Of a stretch of DNA of 15,524 nucleotides, positions 7,334 to 12,903 are shown one piece after another. Source of the stretch: Phocaeicola plebeius (GTDB lineage: Bacteria; Bacteroidota; Bacteroidia; Bacteroidales; Bacteroidaceae); contig SFDG01000062.1 in the NCBI GenBank assembly GCA_004558305.1, positions 1 to 15,524 of the forward strand, read 5' to 3'. Under the pieces are notes generated by a model. It ran no database searches and had not been told where the DNA came from. It was given only the letters and a program-made list of their open reading frames with translations. Position 1 is the first letter of the stretch; the number at the start of each line of letters is the position of its first letter. The position numbers and the translations under genes are program-made.

Positions 7334-7339
7334 GAATTT

Positions 7340-7362
7340 GAGAGGGGGAAAACCACCCTCTC
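7340..7362 (+). other. Hairpin in the 5' leader of the ABC operon
   Basis: GAGAGGG (7340-7346) pairs with CCCTCTC (7356-7362) around a 9-base loop. It has no T-run, so it is not a terminator. It may protect the 5' end of the messenger. The Shine-Dalgarno AGAGGG (7375-7380) resembles the left arm and could compete for pairing with CCCTCT. Confidence 0.45.
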
Positions 7363-7389
7363 CTATATCTTGAAAGAGGGTTATCCAAC

Positions 7390-8403
7390 ATGAAAAAGAA
7401 ACTGCTTGCAGCCCTGCTGGCTGGTGTCATGGCCGTGGGCCTGACCGCCTGCGGCGGCAACACTTCCACTGACGCACCCGCCGCTGACGGCGAGGCAAAC
7501 GGCGATAGCGCCGCCGGCTCCTACACCGTGGGCGTCTGCCAGCTGGTGCAGCACGCCGCGCTGGACGCCGCCACCCAGGGCTTCCAGGACAAGCTGACGG
7601 AATTGATCGAGGCCGACGGCGGCACCGTTACGTTTGACGTGAAGAACGCCTCCGGCGAGTCTGCCAACTGCGCTTCCATCATCAATGGCTTCGTGTCCTC
7701 CGGCGTGGACCTGATCCTGGCCAACGCCACGGCTTCCCTCCAGGCCGCCCAGGCCGGTACGACGGACATCCCGATCCTGGGCACTGCCGTCACCGACTAT
7801 GGCACGGCACTGGGCATCGACGACTGGACCGGCACCACCGGCACCAACATCTCCGGCACCGCCGACCTGGCCCCCCTGGACCAGCAGGCCGCCATGCTCA
7901 ATGAGCTCTTCCCCGACGCCAAGACCGTGGGTCTGCTCTACTGCTCCGCCGAGCCGAACTCCAAGTACCAGATCGACACGATCAAGCCCATGCTGGAAGA
8001 GAAGGGCTACACCTGTGAGGAGTTTGCCTTTGCCGACTCCAACGATGTCGCTTCCGTCACCACCTCTGCCTGCGCTGCCAGCGACGTGATCTATATCCCC
8101 ACCGACAACACCGCCGCCTCCTGCACCGAGGCCATCCGCAACGTGGTCGTGCCCGCCAAGACCCCCGTGGTCGCCGGTGAGCAGGGCATCTGCTCCGGCT
8201 GCGGCGTGGCCACCCTGTCCATCGACTATCACCAGCTGGGTGAGGTCACCGGTGAGATGGCTTACAACATCCTGGTCAAGGGCGAAGACCCCGCCACCAT
8301 GGAGATCAAGTATGCCCCCGACACCACCAAGATGTACAACGCGGACATCTGCCAGGAGCTGGGCATCACCCCGCCCGACGGGTACACCGCCATTGAGGCC
8401 TGA
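7390..8403 (+). CDS. ABC transporter substrate-binding lipoprotein (TrpX-type, ABC_sub_bind family)
   Basis: The 337-residue product starts MKKKLLAALLAGVMAVGLTA with Cys21 next (lipobox LTAC), so it is a lipoprotein held on the outer face of the membrane. A Ser/Thr/Ala/Gly-rich linker leads into a periplasmic-binding-protein fold beginning SYTVGVCQLVQHAALDAATQ. Family-typical runs are GVDLILANATASLQAA and DIPILGTAVTDYG (hinge-proximal) and KTVGLLYCSAEPNSKYQI in the second lobe. This matches COG2984/PF04392, whose best-known member is TrpX, linked with tryptophan uptake in streptococci. The substrate here is not proven; aromatic amino acids are the first guess. The start is supported by AGAGGG 10 bases upstream. 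It is the first gene of a three-gene operon, followed by a hairpin that may keep its messenger more abundant than the downstream genes. Confidence 0.9.
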   Translation: MKKKLLAALLAGVMAVGLTACGGNTSTDAPAADGEANGDSAAGSYTVGVCQLVQHAALDAATQGFQDKLTELIEADGGTVTFDVKNASGESANCASIINGFVSSGVDLILANATASLQAAQAGTTDIPILGTAVTDYGTALGIDDWTGTTGTNISGTADLAPLDQQAAMLNELFPDAKTVGLLYCSAEPNSKYQIDTIKPMLEEKGYTCEEFAFADSNDVASVTTSACAASDVIYIPTDNTAASCTEAIRNVVVPAKTPVVAGEQGICSGCGVATLSIDYHQLGEVTGEMAYNILVKGEDPATMEIKYAPDTTKMYNADICQELGITPPDGYTAIEA

Positions 8404-8418
8404 TCTGGATTTGATTTA

Positions 8419-8436
8419 GCCTGATGAAACTCAGGC
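8419..8436 (+). other. Small hairpin after the substrate-binding gene
   Basis: GCCTGA (8419-8424) pairs with TCAGGC (8431-8436) around TGAAAC. It lies 16 bases after the stop codon, just before a larger terminator-like hairpin. It may stabilise the 3' end of the first cistron. Confidence 0.45.
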
Positions 8437-8455
8437 GGCCCCTCGTAAAAACCAC

Positions 8456-8487
8456 GGGCGGGAAGGGAAACTCCTTTCCCGCCCTTT
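8456..8487 (+). terminator. Intra-operon terminator-like hairpin between binding protein and permease
   Basis: GGGCGGGAAGGG (8456-8467) pairs with CCTTTCCCGCCC (8473-8484), giving 12 bp with one G-U around a 5-base loop, followed by TTT and a T-rich stretch. The short T-run suggests partial termination or 3'-end protection. In substrate-binding-protein operons this raises the ratio of binding protein to membrane components. Confidence 0.7.
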
Positions 8488-8532
8488 GCGTCTGTTTGAG
8501 ATTTAGAAGAAAGAAAACAGGAGGAATCCACC

Positions 8533-9471
8533 GTGAACTTTTTCCCCTCTCTGCTCAACGCCCTTCCGGGGGCGCTGGCCCAGGGCCTGATCTGGGGCCT
8601 GATGGCCATTGGCGTGTACATCACGTTCAAAGTGCTGGATCTGGCCGATCTGACCGTCGACGGCACCATGTGTACCGGCGGCGCGGTCTGCATCATCCTC
8701 ATGACCCACGGGGTCAACGTCTGGGTGGCCATGCTCTGCGCGTTCATCGCGGGCATGATCGCCGGGGCCGTCACCGGCCTGTTCCACACGGTCATGGGCA
8801 TCCCCGCGATCCTGGCCGGTATTCTGACCCAGCTGGCGCTCTTCTCCATGAACCTGCGCATCATGGGCGGCAAGGCCAACCAGGCCATCAACCCCGACAA
8901 GTATGACCTGCTCGTCTCCCTGCGGAACGTGAAGAAGCTCAGCTTTGAAAACCCCATTCTTGTGACCCTGATCTTCACCGCCGTGGTCATCGCCCTGCTC
9001 TACTGGTTCTTCGGGACCGAGGTCGGCAGCGGCATCCGGGCCACCGGTGCCAACCCCAACATGAGCCGCGCCCAGGGCATCAACGTGGACCGGAATAAAG
9101 TGCTGGGCCTGATGCTCTCCAACGGCATCGTGGCCCTCTCCAGCGCCCTGTACACCCAGTACCAGGGCTTCGCCGATGTCAACGCCGGCCGTGGTGCCAT
9201 CGTCATCGGCCTGGCCGCCGTCATCATCGGCGACGTCATCTTCTCCCGCATCTTCCGCAACTTTGCGCTGAAGCTCGTCTCCGTGTCCATCGGTGCCGTC
9301 ATCTATTACGTCGTCATCCAGATCGTCCTGACCATGGGCCTGAACAGCAACGACTTGAAGCTCTTCTCCGCCCTGGTGGTGGCCGTGTTCCTGGCCGTGC
9401 CCTACTGGAAGAGCAAGCACACCCGGAGCAAAGTGAAGCCCGCAGCCGCAAAGGAGGCGCCCCATGCTTGA
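8533..9471 (+). CDS. ABC transporter permease (TrpY-type, COG4120)
   Basis: This 312-residue, highly hydrophobic protein has roughly eight to ten membrane segments. It starts MNFFPSLLNALPGALAQGLI and contains GVYITFKVLDLADLTVDGTM near the N-terminus and GSGIRATGANPNMSRAQGIN in a cytoplasmic loop, probably the contact with the ATPase. Both runs are typical of this permease family, relatives of the branched-chain amino acid permeases. The GTG start at 8533 has a full AGGAGG 8-9 bases upstream. The 3' end overlaps the ATPase gene by 8 bases. It is expected to form the membrane channel with the flanking binding protein and ATPase. The C-terminus is basic and probably cytoplasmic (SKHTRSKVKPAA). 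Confidence 0.9.
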   Translation: MNFFPSLLNALPGALAQGLIWGLMAIGVYITFKVLDLADLTVDGTMCTGGAVCIILMTHGVNVWVAMLCAFIAGMIAGAVTGLFHTVMGIPAILAGILTQLALFSMNLRIMGGKANQAINPDKYDLLVSLRNVKKLSFENPILVTLIFTAVVIALLYWFFGTEVGSGIRATGANPNMSRAQGINVDRNKVLGLMLSNGIVALSSALYTQYQGFADVNAGRGAIVIGLAAVIIGDVIFSRIFRNFALKLVSVSIGAVIYYVVIQIVLTMGLNSNDLKLFSALVVAVFLAVPYWKSKHTRSKVKPAAAKEAPHA

Positions 9472-10243
9472 ACTGAAAAATCTTTATAAGACGTTTAATG
9501 CCGGGACCGTCAACGAGAAACGCGCCATCGACGGCCTGGACCTGACCCTGGAGGACGGCGATTTCGTCACCATCATCGGCGGCAACGGTGCCGGCAAATC
9601 CACCACCCTGAACCTGATCGCCGGCGTTTTCCCGGCCGACCAGGGCAGTATTCTTCTGGACGGCGTGGACATCACCCGCCTGCCGGAGCACAAACGCGCC
9701 AAGTATCTCGGCCGCGTTTTCCAGGACCCCATGATGGGTACCGCCGCCACGATGGGCATCGAAGAAAACCTCGCCCTGGCCAACCGCCGCGGCCAGCGCC
9801 GCACCCTGCGCCCCGGCATCACCGCCCAGGAGCGGGAGAAGTTCCGTAAGCAGCTGGCGGCCCTGGGCCTGGGGCTGGAGGACCGCATGACCAGCAAAGT
9901 CGGCCTGCTCTCCGGCGGCCAGCGCCAGGCCCTGACCCTGCTCATGGCCACCCTGAAAAAGCCCCGCCTGCTCCTGCTGGACGAGCACACCGCCGCCCTG
10001 GACCCCAAGACAGCCGACAAAGTCCTCCAGATCACCGAGGAGATCGTGGCCCGCGACAAGCTCACCACCCTCATGGTCACCCACAACATGAAGCACGCGA
10101 TTCAATACGGTAACCGCCTGATCATGATGGACGCCGGCAAGGTCGTGGTGGACATCCGCGGCGAGGAGAAAAAGAATCTCACCGTCCGCGACCTGCTGGA
10201 AAAATTCAAGATCGACAACGACCGCATGCTGCTCTCCGAGTGA
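9464..10243 (+). CDS. ABC transporter ATP-binding protein (TrpZ-type, COG1101)
   Basis: The 259-residue product has a complete nucleotide-binding domain: Walker A GGNGAGKST (39-47), Q-loop Gln87 in RVFQDPMMGT, signature LSGGQ (149-153), Walker B LLLLDE (169-174) with D-loop LDPKT, and H-loop His207 in MVTHNM. The glutamate is followed by HTAALD, an arrangement I associate with COG1101 importers. ATP hydrolysis drives uptake through the permease encoded upstream. The ATG at 9464 lies inside the permease end (8-base overlap), with AAGGAGG just upstream in the permease coding sequence. It is the last gene of the operon; a terminator follows at 10324. Confidence 0.93.
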   Translation: MLELKNLYKTFNAGTVNEKRAIDGLDLTLEDGDFVTIIGGNGAGKSTTLNLIAGVFPADQGSILLDGVDITRLPEHKRAKYLGRVFQDPMMGTAATMGIEENLALANRRGQRRTLRPGITAQEREKFRKQLAALGLGLEDRMTSKVGLLSGGQRQALTLLMATLKKPRLLLLDEHTAALDPKTADKVLQITEEIVARDKLTTLMVTHNMKHAIQYGNRLIMMDAGKVVVDIRGEEKKNLTVRDLLEKFKIDNDRMLLSE

Positions 10244-10259
10244 GCGCAAGCGAACTTTA

Positions 10260-10303
10260 GCCGGACCGGGTCCGGCGTCAAATCCACTCGAAAACTGTCG
10301 AGT
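10260..10303 (+). other. Two small hairpins in the ABC-integrase gap
   Basis: GCCGGAC (10260-10266) pairs with GTCCGGC (10270-10276), and ACTCGA (10286-10291) pairs with TCGAGT (10298-10303). Neither is followed by a T-run. They precede the strong terminator at 10324. They may be 3'-end structures or protein sites; no function can be assigned. Confidence 0.4.
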
Positions 10304-10323
10304 CTGGTCATGACAGCCCGCCC

Positions 10324-10367
10324 CCTCCTGTTGTAGGATAAGGAATCCCTACAACAGGAGGTTTTTT
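10324..10367 (+). terminator. Terminator of the ABC operon that also holds the integrase Shine-Dalgarno
   Basis: CCTCCTGTTGTAGG (10324-10337) pairs perfectly with CCTACAACAGGAGG (10348-10361), a 14-bp stem with a 10-base loop and TTTTTT at 10362-10367. The final AGGAGG of the right arm is the only Shine-Dalgarno for the integrase start at 10372. The one element therefore ends transcription from the left and, in any read-through transcript, hides the integrase ribosome-binding site. Confidence 0.88.
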
Positions 10368-10371
10368 ATTG

Positions 10372-11484
10372 ATGGAAAAGTACACGTATATTCGCAAGAC
10401 GATCACCTGGGACAGCCGCCGCTACGAGGTCCGGGGCAAGACGGAGCAGGAGGCCTGCGAGAAGCTGGCCGACCTTGTCGTCTCCCTGAAGCGGGGGGAG
10501 TTTGCCGCCAGCGGGCAGACCACCGTGGAGCAGTGGTTCCAGCAGTGGATGCAGACCTACAAAATTCCCTCCGGCATCACGCCCAAGAGCCTGCGCCTGT
10601 ATGACGAGAAGTACAACGGCTACATCGGCCCCGCCATCGGCCAGAAGAAGCTCCAGGACGTGCGGGACCTGCACCTGCAGACCATCCTGAACACCCAGGC
10701 CGGGCGGTCCTACTCCCACGTCTCCAAGCTCCGCATGGTCCTGCAGGAGCTGTTCCGCCAGGCCCGCCGCTCCCGCCTCATCGTTTTCGACCCTGCCGAG
10801 GGGCTTCAGCTGCCCGAAAGCACCAAGCGCAGCCACCGGCCCATCACCGCCGCCGAGCGCCGCCACATCCTGGCCCTCGCCAAGGAGCACCGGGCGGGCC
10901 TGTGGGTCCTGACGATCCTCTACGCCGGCCTCCGCCCCGGCGAGACGGCGGCGCTTTCCTGGAAGGACATCGACTTCGACCGCAACGAGATCCACGTCTA
11001 CAAGGCCATTGAAAGCGGCACCAAGACCGTCAAGGCCCCCAAGACCCCCGCCGGGGTGCGGGACATCCCCATGCGCCAGGAGCTGCGGGACCGCCTTCTG
11101 GACGCCCAGGGCCGCCCGGACGACCTGGTCTTCCCGGCCCCGGCCGGGGGCGTGCGCAGCGCCAACAGCCTCCAGCGGCTCTGGGGCAGCTTTGCCCACG
11201 CCTTGGACCTGCACATGGGCGCGAAAGTCCAGGACGGCGTCATCACCAAGCACGCCCTGGCCCCCGATCTCACCCCCTACTGCCTGCGCCACACCTTCTG
11301 CACGGATCTCCAGCGGGCGGGCGTGCCCATCAACGTGGCCAAAGAACTCATGGGCCACGCGAACATCTCCGTCACCGCCAACATCTACACCCACCGCGAC
11401 CAAAAAGTCCTCCACAGCAACATGGCCAAATTAAACCCCAACGGCCGCAAGCCCTCCACCAAGCCCCGCCCCAAGGAGCCGTGA
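10372..11484 (+). CDS. Tyrosine recombinase / phage-type integrase (copy 2)
   Basis: The 370-residue product is about 65% identical to the first integrase with no gaps over 350 residues. It has the same domain order: arm-binding-like N-terminus (IRKTITWDSRRYEVRG), core-binding domain and catalytic domain with Arg188 (AGLRPGET), Tyr303/Arg306 (YCLRHTFC), His329 (LMGHA) and nucleophile Tyr339 (NIYTH). The C-terminal tails differ completely after about residue 350. The ATG at 10372 aligns exactly with the start of copy 1 and lies 10 bases after AGGAGG; a TTG at 10369 is a possible alternative with closer spacing. The gene is strongly GC-rich like the ABC operon beside it, suggesting long residence, whereas copy 1 looks more recent. 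No cargo or excision gene is adjacent, so it appears to be a solitary integrase. Its ribosome-binding site is sequestered in the upstream terminator. Confidence 0.92.
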   Translation: MEKYTYIRKTITWDSRRYEVRGKTEQEACEKLADLVVSLKRGEFAASGQTTVEQWFQQWMQTYKIPSGITPKSLRLYDEKYNGYIGPAIGQKKLQDVRDLHLQTILNTQAGRSYSHVSKLRMVLQELFRQARRSRLIVFDPAEGLQLPESTKRSHRPITAAERRHILALAKEHRAGLWVLTILYAGLRPGETAALSWKDIDFDRNEIHVYKAIESGTKTVKAPKTPAGVRDIPMRQELRDRLLDAQGRPDDLVFPAPAGGVRSANSLQRLWGSFAHALDLHMGAKVQDGVITKHALAPDLTPYCLRHTFCTDLQRAGVPINVAKELMGHANISVTANIYTHRDQKVLHSNMAKLNPNGRKPSTKPRPKEP

Positions 11485-11494
11485 GCTGCCAACC

Positions 11495-11523
11495 TGTGGA
11501 TAACTTGTGGGAAATGTGGATAA
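11495..11523 (-). repeat. Two perfect DnaA-box 9-mers / direct repeat downstream of integrase 2
   Basis: TGTGGATAA at 11495-11503 and 11515-11523 is the reverse complement of the DnaA box TTATCCACA. The copies are 20 bases apart, start to start, and a related TTGTGGGAA lies between them. The 11-mer TGTGGATAACT is repeated in full. They may be DnaA sites, or integrase-binding repeats like those after copy 1. No replication gene is near. Confidence 0.55.
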
Positions 11524-11565
11524 CTCACATTTTTGTGGAGAAATCCTAACAAGTAAAACCATAAA

Positions 11566-11613
11566 CAACCACCCCGCCAGCGTGTGAGAAACGCGGCGGG
11601 GTGGTTGGTTTTT
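11566..11613 (+). terminator. Terminator of integrase 2
   Basis: CAACCACCCCGCC (11566-11578) pairs with GGCGGGGTGGTTG (11595-11607), 13 bp, with an inner GCGT/ACGC extension, followed by TTTTT at 609-613. It faces the terminator of the minus-strand small RNA copy B just beyond, so transcription converges here. Confidence 0.85.
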
Positions 11614-11620
11614 GTGATAG

Positions 11621-11687
11621 AAAAAACTAAGGAGCAGAGCACAAACCTGTGCGCCGCCCCGTACAAAAGCCGTAGCTTTTCAATTGT
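11621..11687 (-). ncRNA. Candidate small RNA, copy B
   Basis: The predicted transcript of about 67 nt starts near 11687, seven bases past a TATAAT box. It contains a hairpin AAAAGC-UACG-GCUUUU (11665-11680) and a terminator hairpin (11631-11660; 12 pairs with one mismatch, loop of four to six bases), ending in TTTTTT (complement of 11621-11626). Its layout, hairpin order and promoter match copy A, 115 bases upstream on the same strand. In copy A the loop of hairpin 1 has an ATG; here it is ACG, so no reading frame is conserved. I do not recognise the RNA family. Start and end are predicted, not measured. Confidence 0.6.
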
Positions 11688-11693
11688 GCATAC

Positions 11694-11722
11694 ATTATAT
11701 ACTTACTTTGCAAAATTATCAA
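11694..11722 (-). promoter_or_regulatory. Promoter of small RNA copy B
   Basis: On the minus strand TTGATA (complement of 11717-11722) and a perfect TATAAT (complement of 11694-11699) are separated by 17 bases. The -35 box differs from consensus at one position. Confidence 0.85.
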
Positions 11723-11737
11723 GAGTTTTTTCAGAAT

Positions 11738-11801
11738 AAAAAATCAGGAATGGAACACAGCTGTGCGCCACTCCCTACAAAAGCCATTGCTTTTCAATTC
11801 T
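11738..11801 (-). ncRNA. Candidate small RNA, copy A
   Basis: The predicted transcript of about 64 nt starts near 11801. It contains a hairpin AAAAGC-AAUG-GCUUUU (11779-11794) and a terminator hairpin spanning 11747-11774 with an internal CACAGCTGTG palindrome, followed by TTTTTT (complement of 11738-11743). Compared with copy B the hairpin stems are kept while loops and individual pairs change, including a U-A to C-G exchange in the terminator stem. An 18-codon frame (MAFVGSGAQLCSIPDFLF) begins at the loop ATG but has no Shine-Dalgarno and is absent in copy B. The gene lies downstream of the protease gene on the same strand but has its own promoter. Family and target are unknown. Confidence 0.62.
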
Positions 11802-11807
11802 GTCGTT

Positions 11808-11836
11808 ATTATACGTTTATTTTGAGAAACTGTCAA
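11808..11836 (-). promoter_or_regulatory. Consensus sigma-70 promoter of small RNA copy A
   Basis: On the minus strand TTGACA (complement of 11831-11836) and TATAAT (complement of 11808-11813) are both perfect and separated by 17 bases. The flanking sequence is A+T-rich. This is the strongest-looking promoter in the window. Confidence 0.9.
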
Positions 11837-11867
11837 GATATGAATTTTGTAAGACGAATCAAGTCAT

Positions 11868-11890
11868 AACCACTGGCTAAGCCGGTGGTT
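11868..11890. other. Hairpin with 10-bp stem
   Basis: AACCACTGGC (11868-11877) pairs with GCCGGTGGTT (11881-11890) with one T-G pair and a TAA loop. It stands between the small-RNA promoter and the hairpin at 11906. No T-run follows on either strand. It resembles subterminal hairpins of IS200/IS605-type ends, but no transposase remnant is visible. Confidence 0.5.
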
Positions 11891-11905
11891 TCCGAAGTCA
11901 ATAAC

Positions 11906-11937
11906 AGAACCCCTGCGCTAGTTAGCGCAAGGGTTCT
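11906..11937 (-). terminator. Hairpin 3' of the protease gene, probable terminator
   Basis: AGAACCC (11906-11912) and TGCGCT (914-919) pair with AGCGCA (924-929) and GGGTTCT (931-937): 13 bp with one C-A mismatch and a 4-base loop. It begins four bases beyond the protease stop. The run after it on the minus strand is only moderately T-rich (TGTTATT), so termination strength is uncertain. Confidence 0.6.
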
Positions 11938-11941
11938 ATAT

Positions 11942-12766
11942 TTAGATTCCAAAAACTGCTTTGAAATCTAATAATTTTCTGGCGTGAATTGCAATGCCAA
12001 GTCCATTTGGGACTTTTAGCTCAATCCTCTTAGAGTTAGTGTTAGGATTATCTGGGTCATAAACTTCACCCGCAAGAAAATGAACTTTTACTGCTCGATT
12101 AATTCCCAGAAGCCGCAAACGATTTCCGCGTAGAATCCCATCTCGTGCGGGGAATATTCCTGAGTTATATAGGTAAATTGGAGAACCACTGGATCCTGGA
12201 AAAATCGCGGCATCAACTATGAATTCTGGCTGACCATCAAAGTCATAGTGAATAGATGAGGCTGTGATGCCTCGACGAACTAAGGGAAGATGGTTCTGAG
12301 TATCCCATACACCATCAGGGTAACCAACAATGGTTACTTCTTCAATGTGAGAAACGTCATCCCAGTCATGCTTACTTAAAAGGTGATCTTCCGTTAAATA
12401 CATAGCGTAAATATGTCCATCCTCCGGTTTAAGATTATCATAAAACCTGGAGAGGGGAAGCACACACAAATCTACATTTTTATCGGGATGGGGAATCCAC
12501 GCTTCCTCAAAGTCACTAATGTGGTAGGTAAATGTTTTTCCAGGAATGTATTTCTTTTCTTCGTCACAGAGAGAAAAGATTAGTTTCCCATCTGTAGCAC
12601 CATCTATAACGTGTTTGTTAGTTACGATAACAGGTATACTCTTATTTGAAGTATCGCATGAAAAAGCAAAGAAAAAACCTGTACCTAATGACCACGTTTG
12701 ATTATTTGTACATTCAATACGGATTGTAGAGTGTAGTAGCAATTCAGATAAATCTGTACTATCCAT
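11942..12766 (-). CDS. Trypsin-like serine protease without export signal
   Basis: The 274-residue product has the chymotrypsin-fold catalytic triad in order: His52 in VIVTNKHVID, Asp99 in KNVDLCVLPL, and Ser193 in FPGSSGSPIY, the GxSG motif. Its beginning, STIRIECTNNQTWSLGTGFFFAF, matches the first strands of trypsin_2 (PF13365) peptidases. There is no signal peptide, membrane segment or PDZ domain, unlike HtrA proteins, so it should act in the cytoplasm. Such stand-alone proteases are often found in defence-type contexts, but no partner gene is visible here. The ATG at 12764-12766 is preceded by AAGGAGG at good spacing. Composition is clearly more A+T-rich than the flanking SLH2, a sign of transfer. 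It lies on the same strand as SLH2 and 135 bases after it, with hairpins between and no obvious promoter of its own. Confidence 0.85.
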   Translation of the reverse strand: MDSTDLSELLLHSTIRIECTNNQTWSLGTGFFFAFSCDTSNKSIPVIVTNKHVIDGATDGKLIFSLCDEEKKYIPGKTFTYHISDFEEAWIPHPDKNVDLCVLPLSRFYDNLKPEDGHIYAMYLTEDHLLSKHDWDDVSHIEEVTIVGYPDGVWDTQNHLPLVRRGITASSIHYDFDGQPEFIVDAAIFPGSSGSPIYLYNSGIFPARDGILRGNRLRLLGINRAVKVHFLAGEVYDPDNPNTNSKRIELKVPNGLGIAIHARKLLDFKAVFGI

Positions 12767-12785
12767 AAATAAATCCTCCTTATTT

Positions 12786-12840
12786 CAAATACCCCAGCCC
12801 CCCCCTTTGGAGGGAATCCGCAGGAGGGCTGGGGTATTTG
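12786..12840 (-). terminator. Large hairpin between SLH2 and the protease, probable SLH2 terminator
   Basis: CAAATACCCCAGCCC (12786-12800) pairs perfectly with GGGCTGGGGTATTTG (12826-12840), a 15-bp stem with a 25-base loop that contains a run of C residues on the plus strand (eight Cs, 12798-12805). It is 62 bases beyond the SLH2 stop. A classical T-run is absent on both strands, so it may act as a 3'-end stabiliser for the SLH2 messenger as well as a terminator. Confidence 0.65.
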
Positions 12841-12843
12841 CCT

Positions 12844-12903
12844 AGAGCTTAGACAAGCTCTTTCTTACTTGGGAATCTTCCTGAATCAGATTCGGGAAAG
12901 ATT
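12844..12903 (-). other. Two hairpins in the SLH2 3' untranslated region
   Basis: AGAGCTT (12844-12850) pairs with AAGCTCT (12855-12861), loop AGAC. AATCTTCCTGAA (12874-12885) pairs with TTCGGG plus AAGATT (12891-12903) with one bulged A, and the second arm reaches into the SLH2 stop codon. Stacked 3' hairpins are common after highly expressed surface-protein genes. Confidence 0.5.

Noticed and set aside
7325..7389. A tryptophan T-box leader before the TrpX-type gene
   Set aside because: The leader is about 60 bases with one small hairpin; no T-box consensus sequence or terminator/antiterminator pair is visible.
7381..8232. A 283-codon minus-strand ORF opposite the binding-protein gene
   Set aside because: Gly/Val/Asp/His-rich shadow translation typical of antisense GC-rich coding sequence; the plus-strand gene has a lipobox, promoter and operon context.
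11495..11523. A chromosomal or plasmid replication origin
   Set aside because: Only two exact boxes, and no dnaA, dnaN, rep gene or clear A+T-rich unwinding region at the site.
11741..11796. An 18-codon peptide (MAFVGSGAQLCSIPDFLF) in small RNA copy A, for example a type I toxin
   Set aside because: No Shine-Dalgarno, not a hydrophobic membrane peptide, runs into the terminator, and the start codon is ACG in copy B.
11684..11869. A 61-codon plus-strand ORF across the small-RNA repeats
   Set aside because: It runs antisense through both promoters and the copy A hairpins, has no ribosome-binding site and no recognisable domain.
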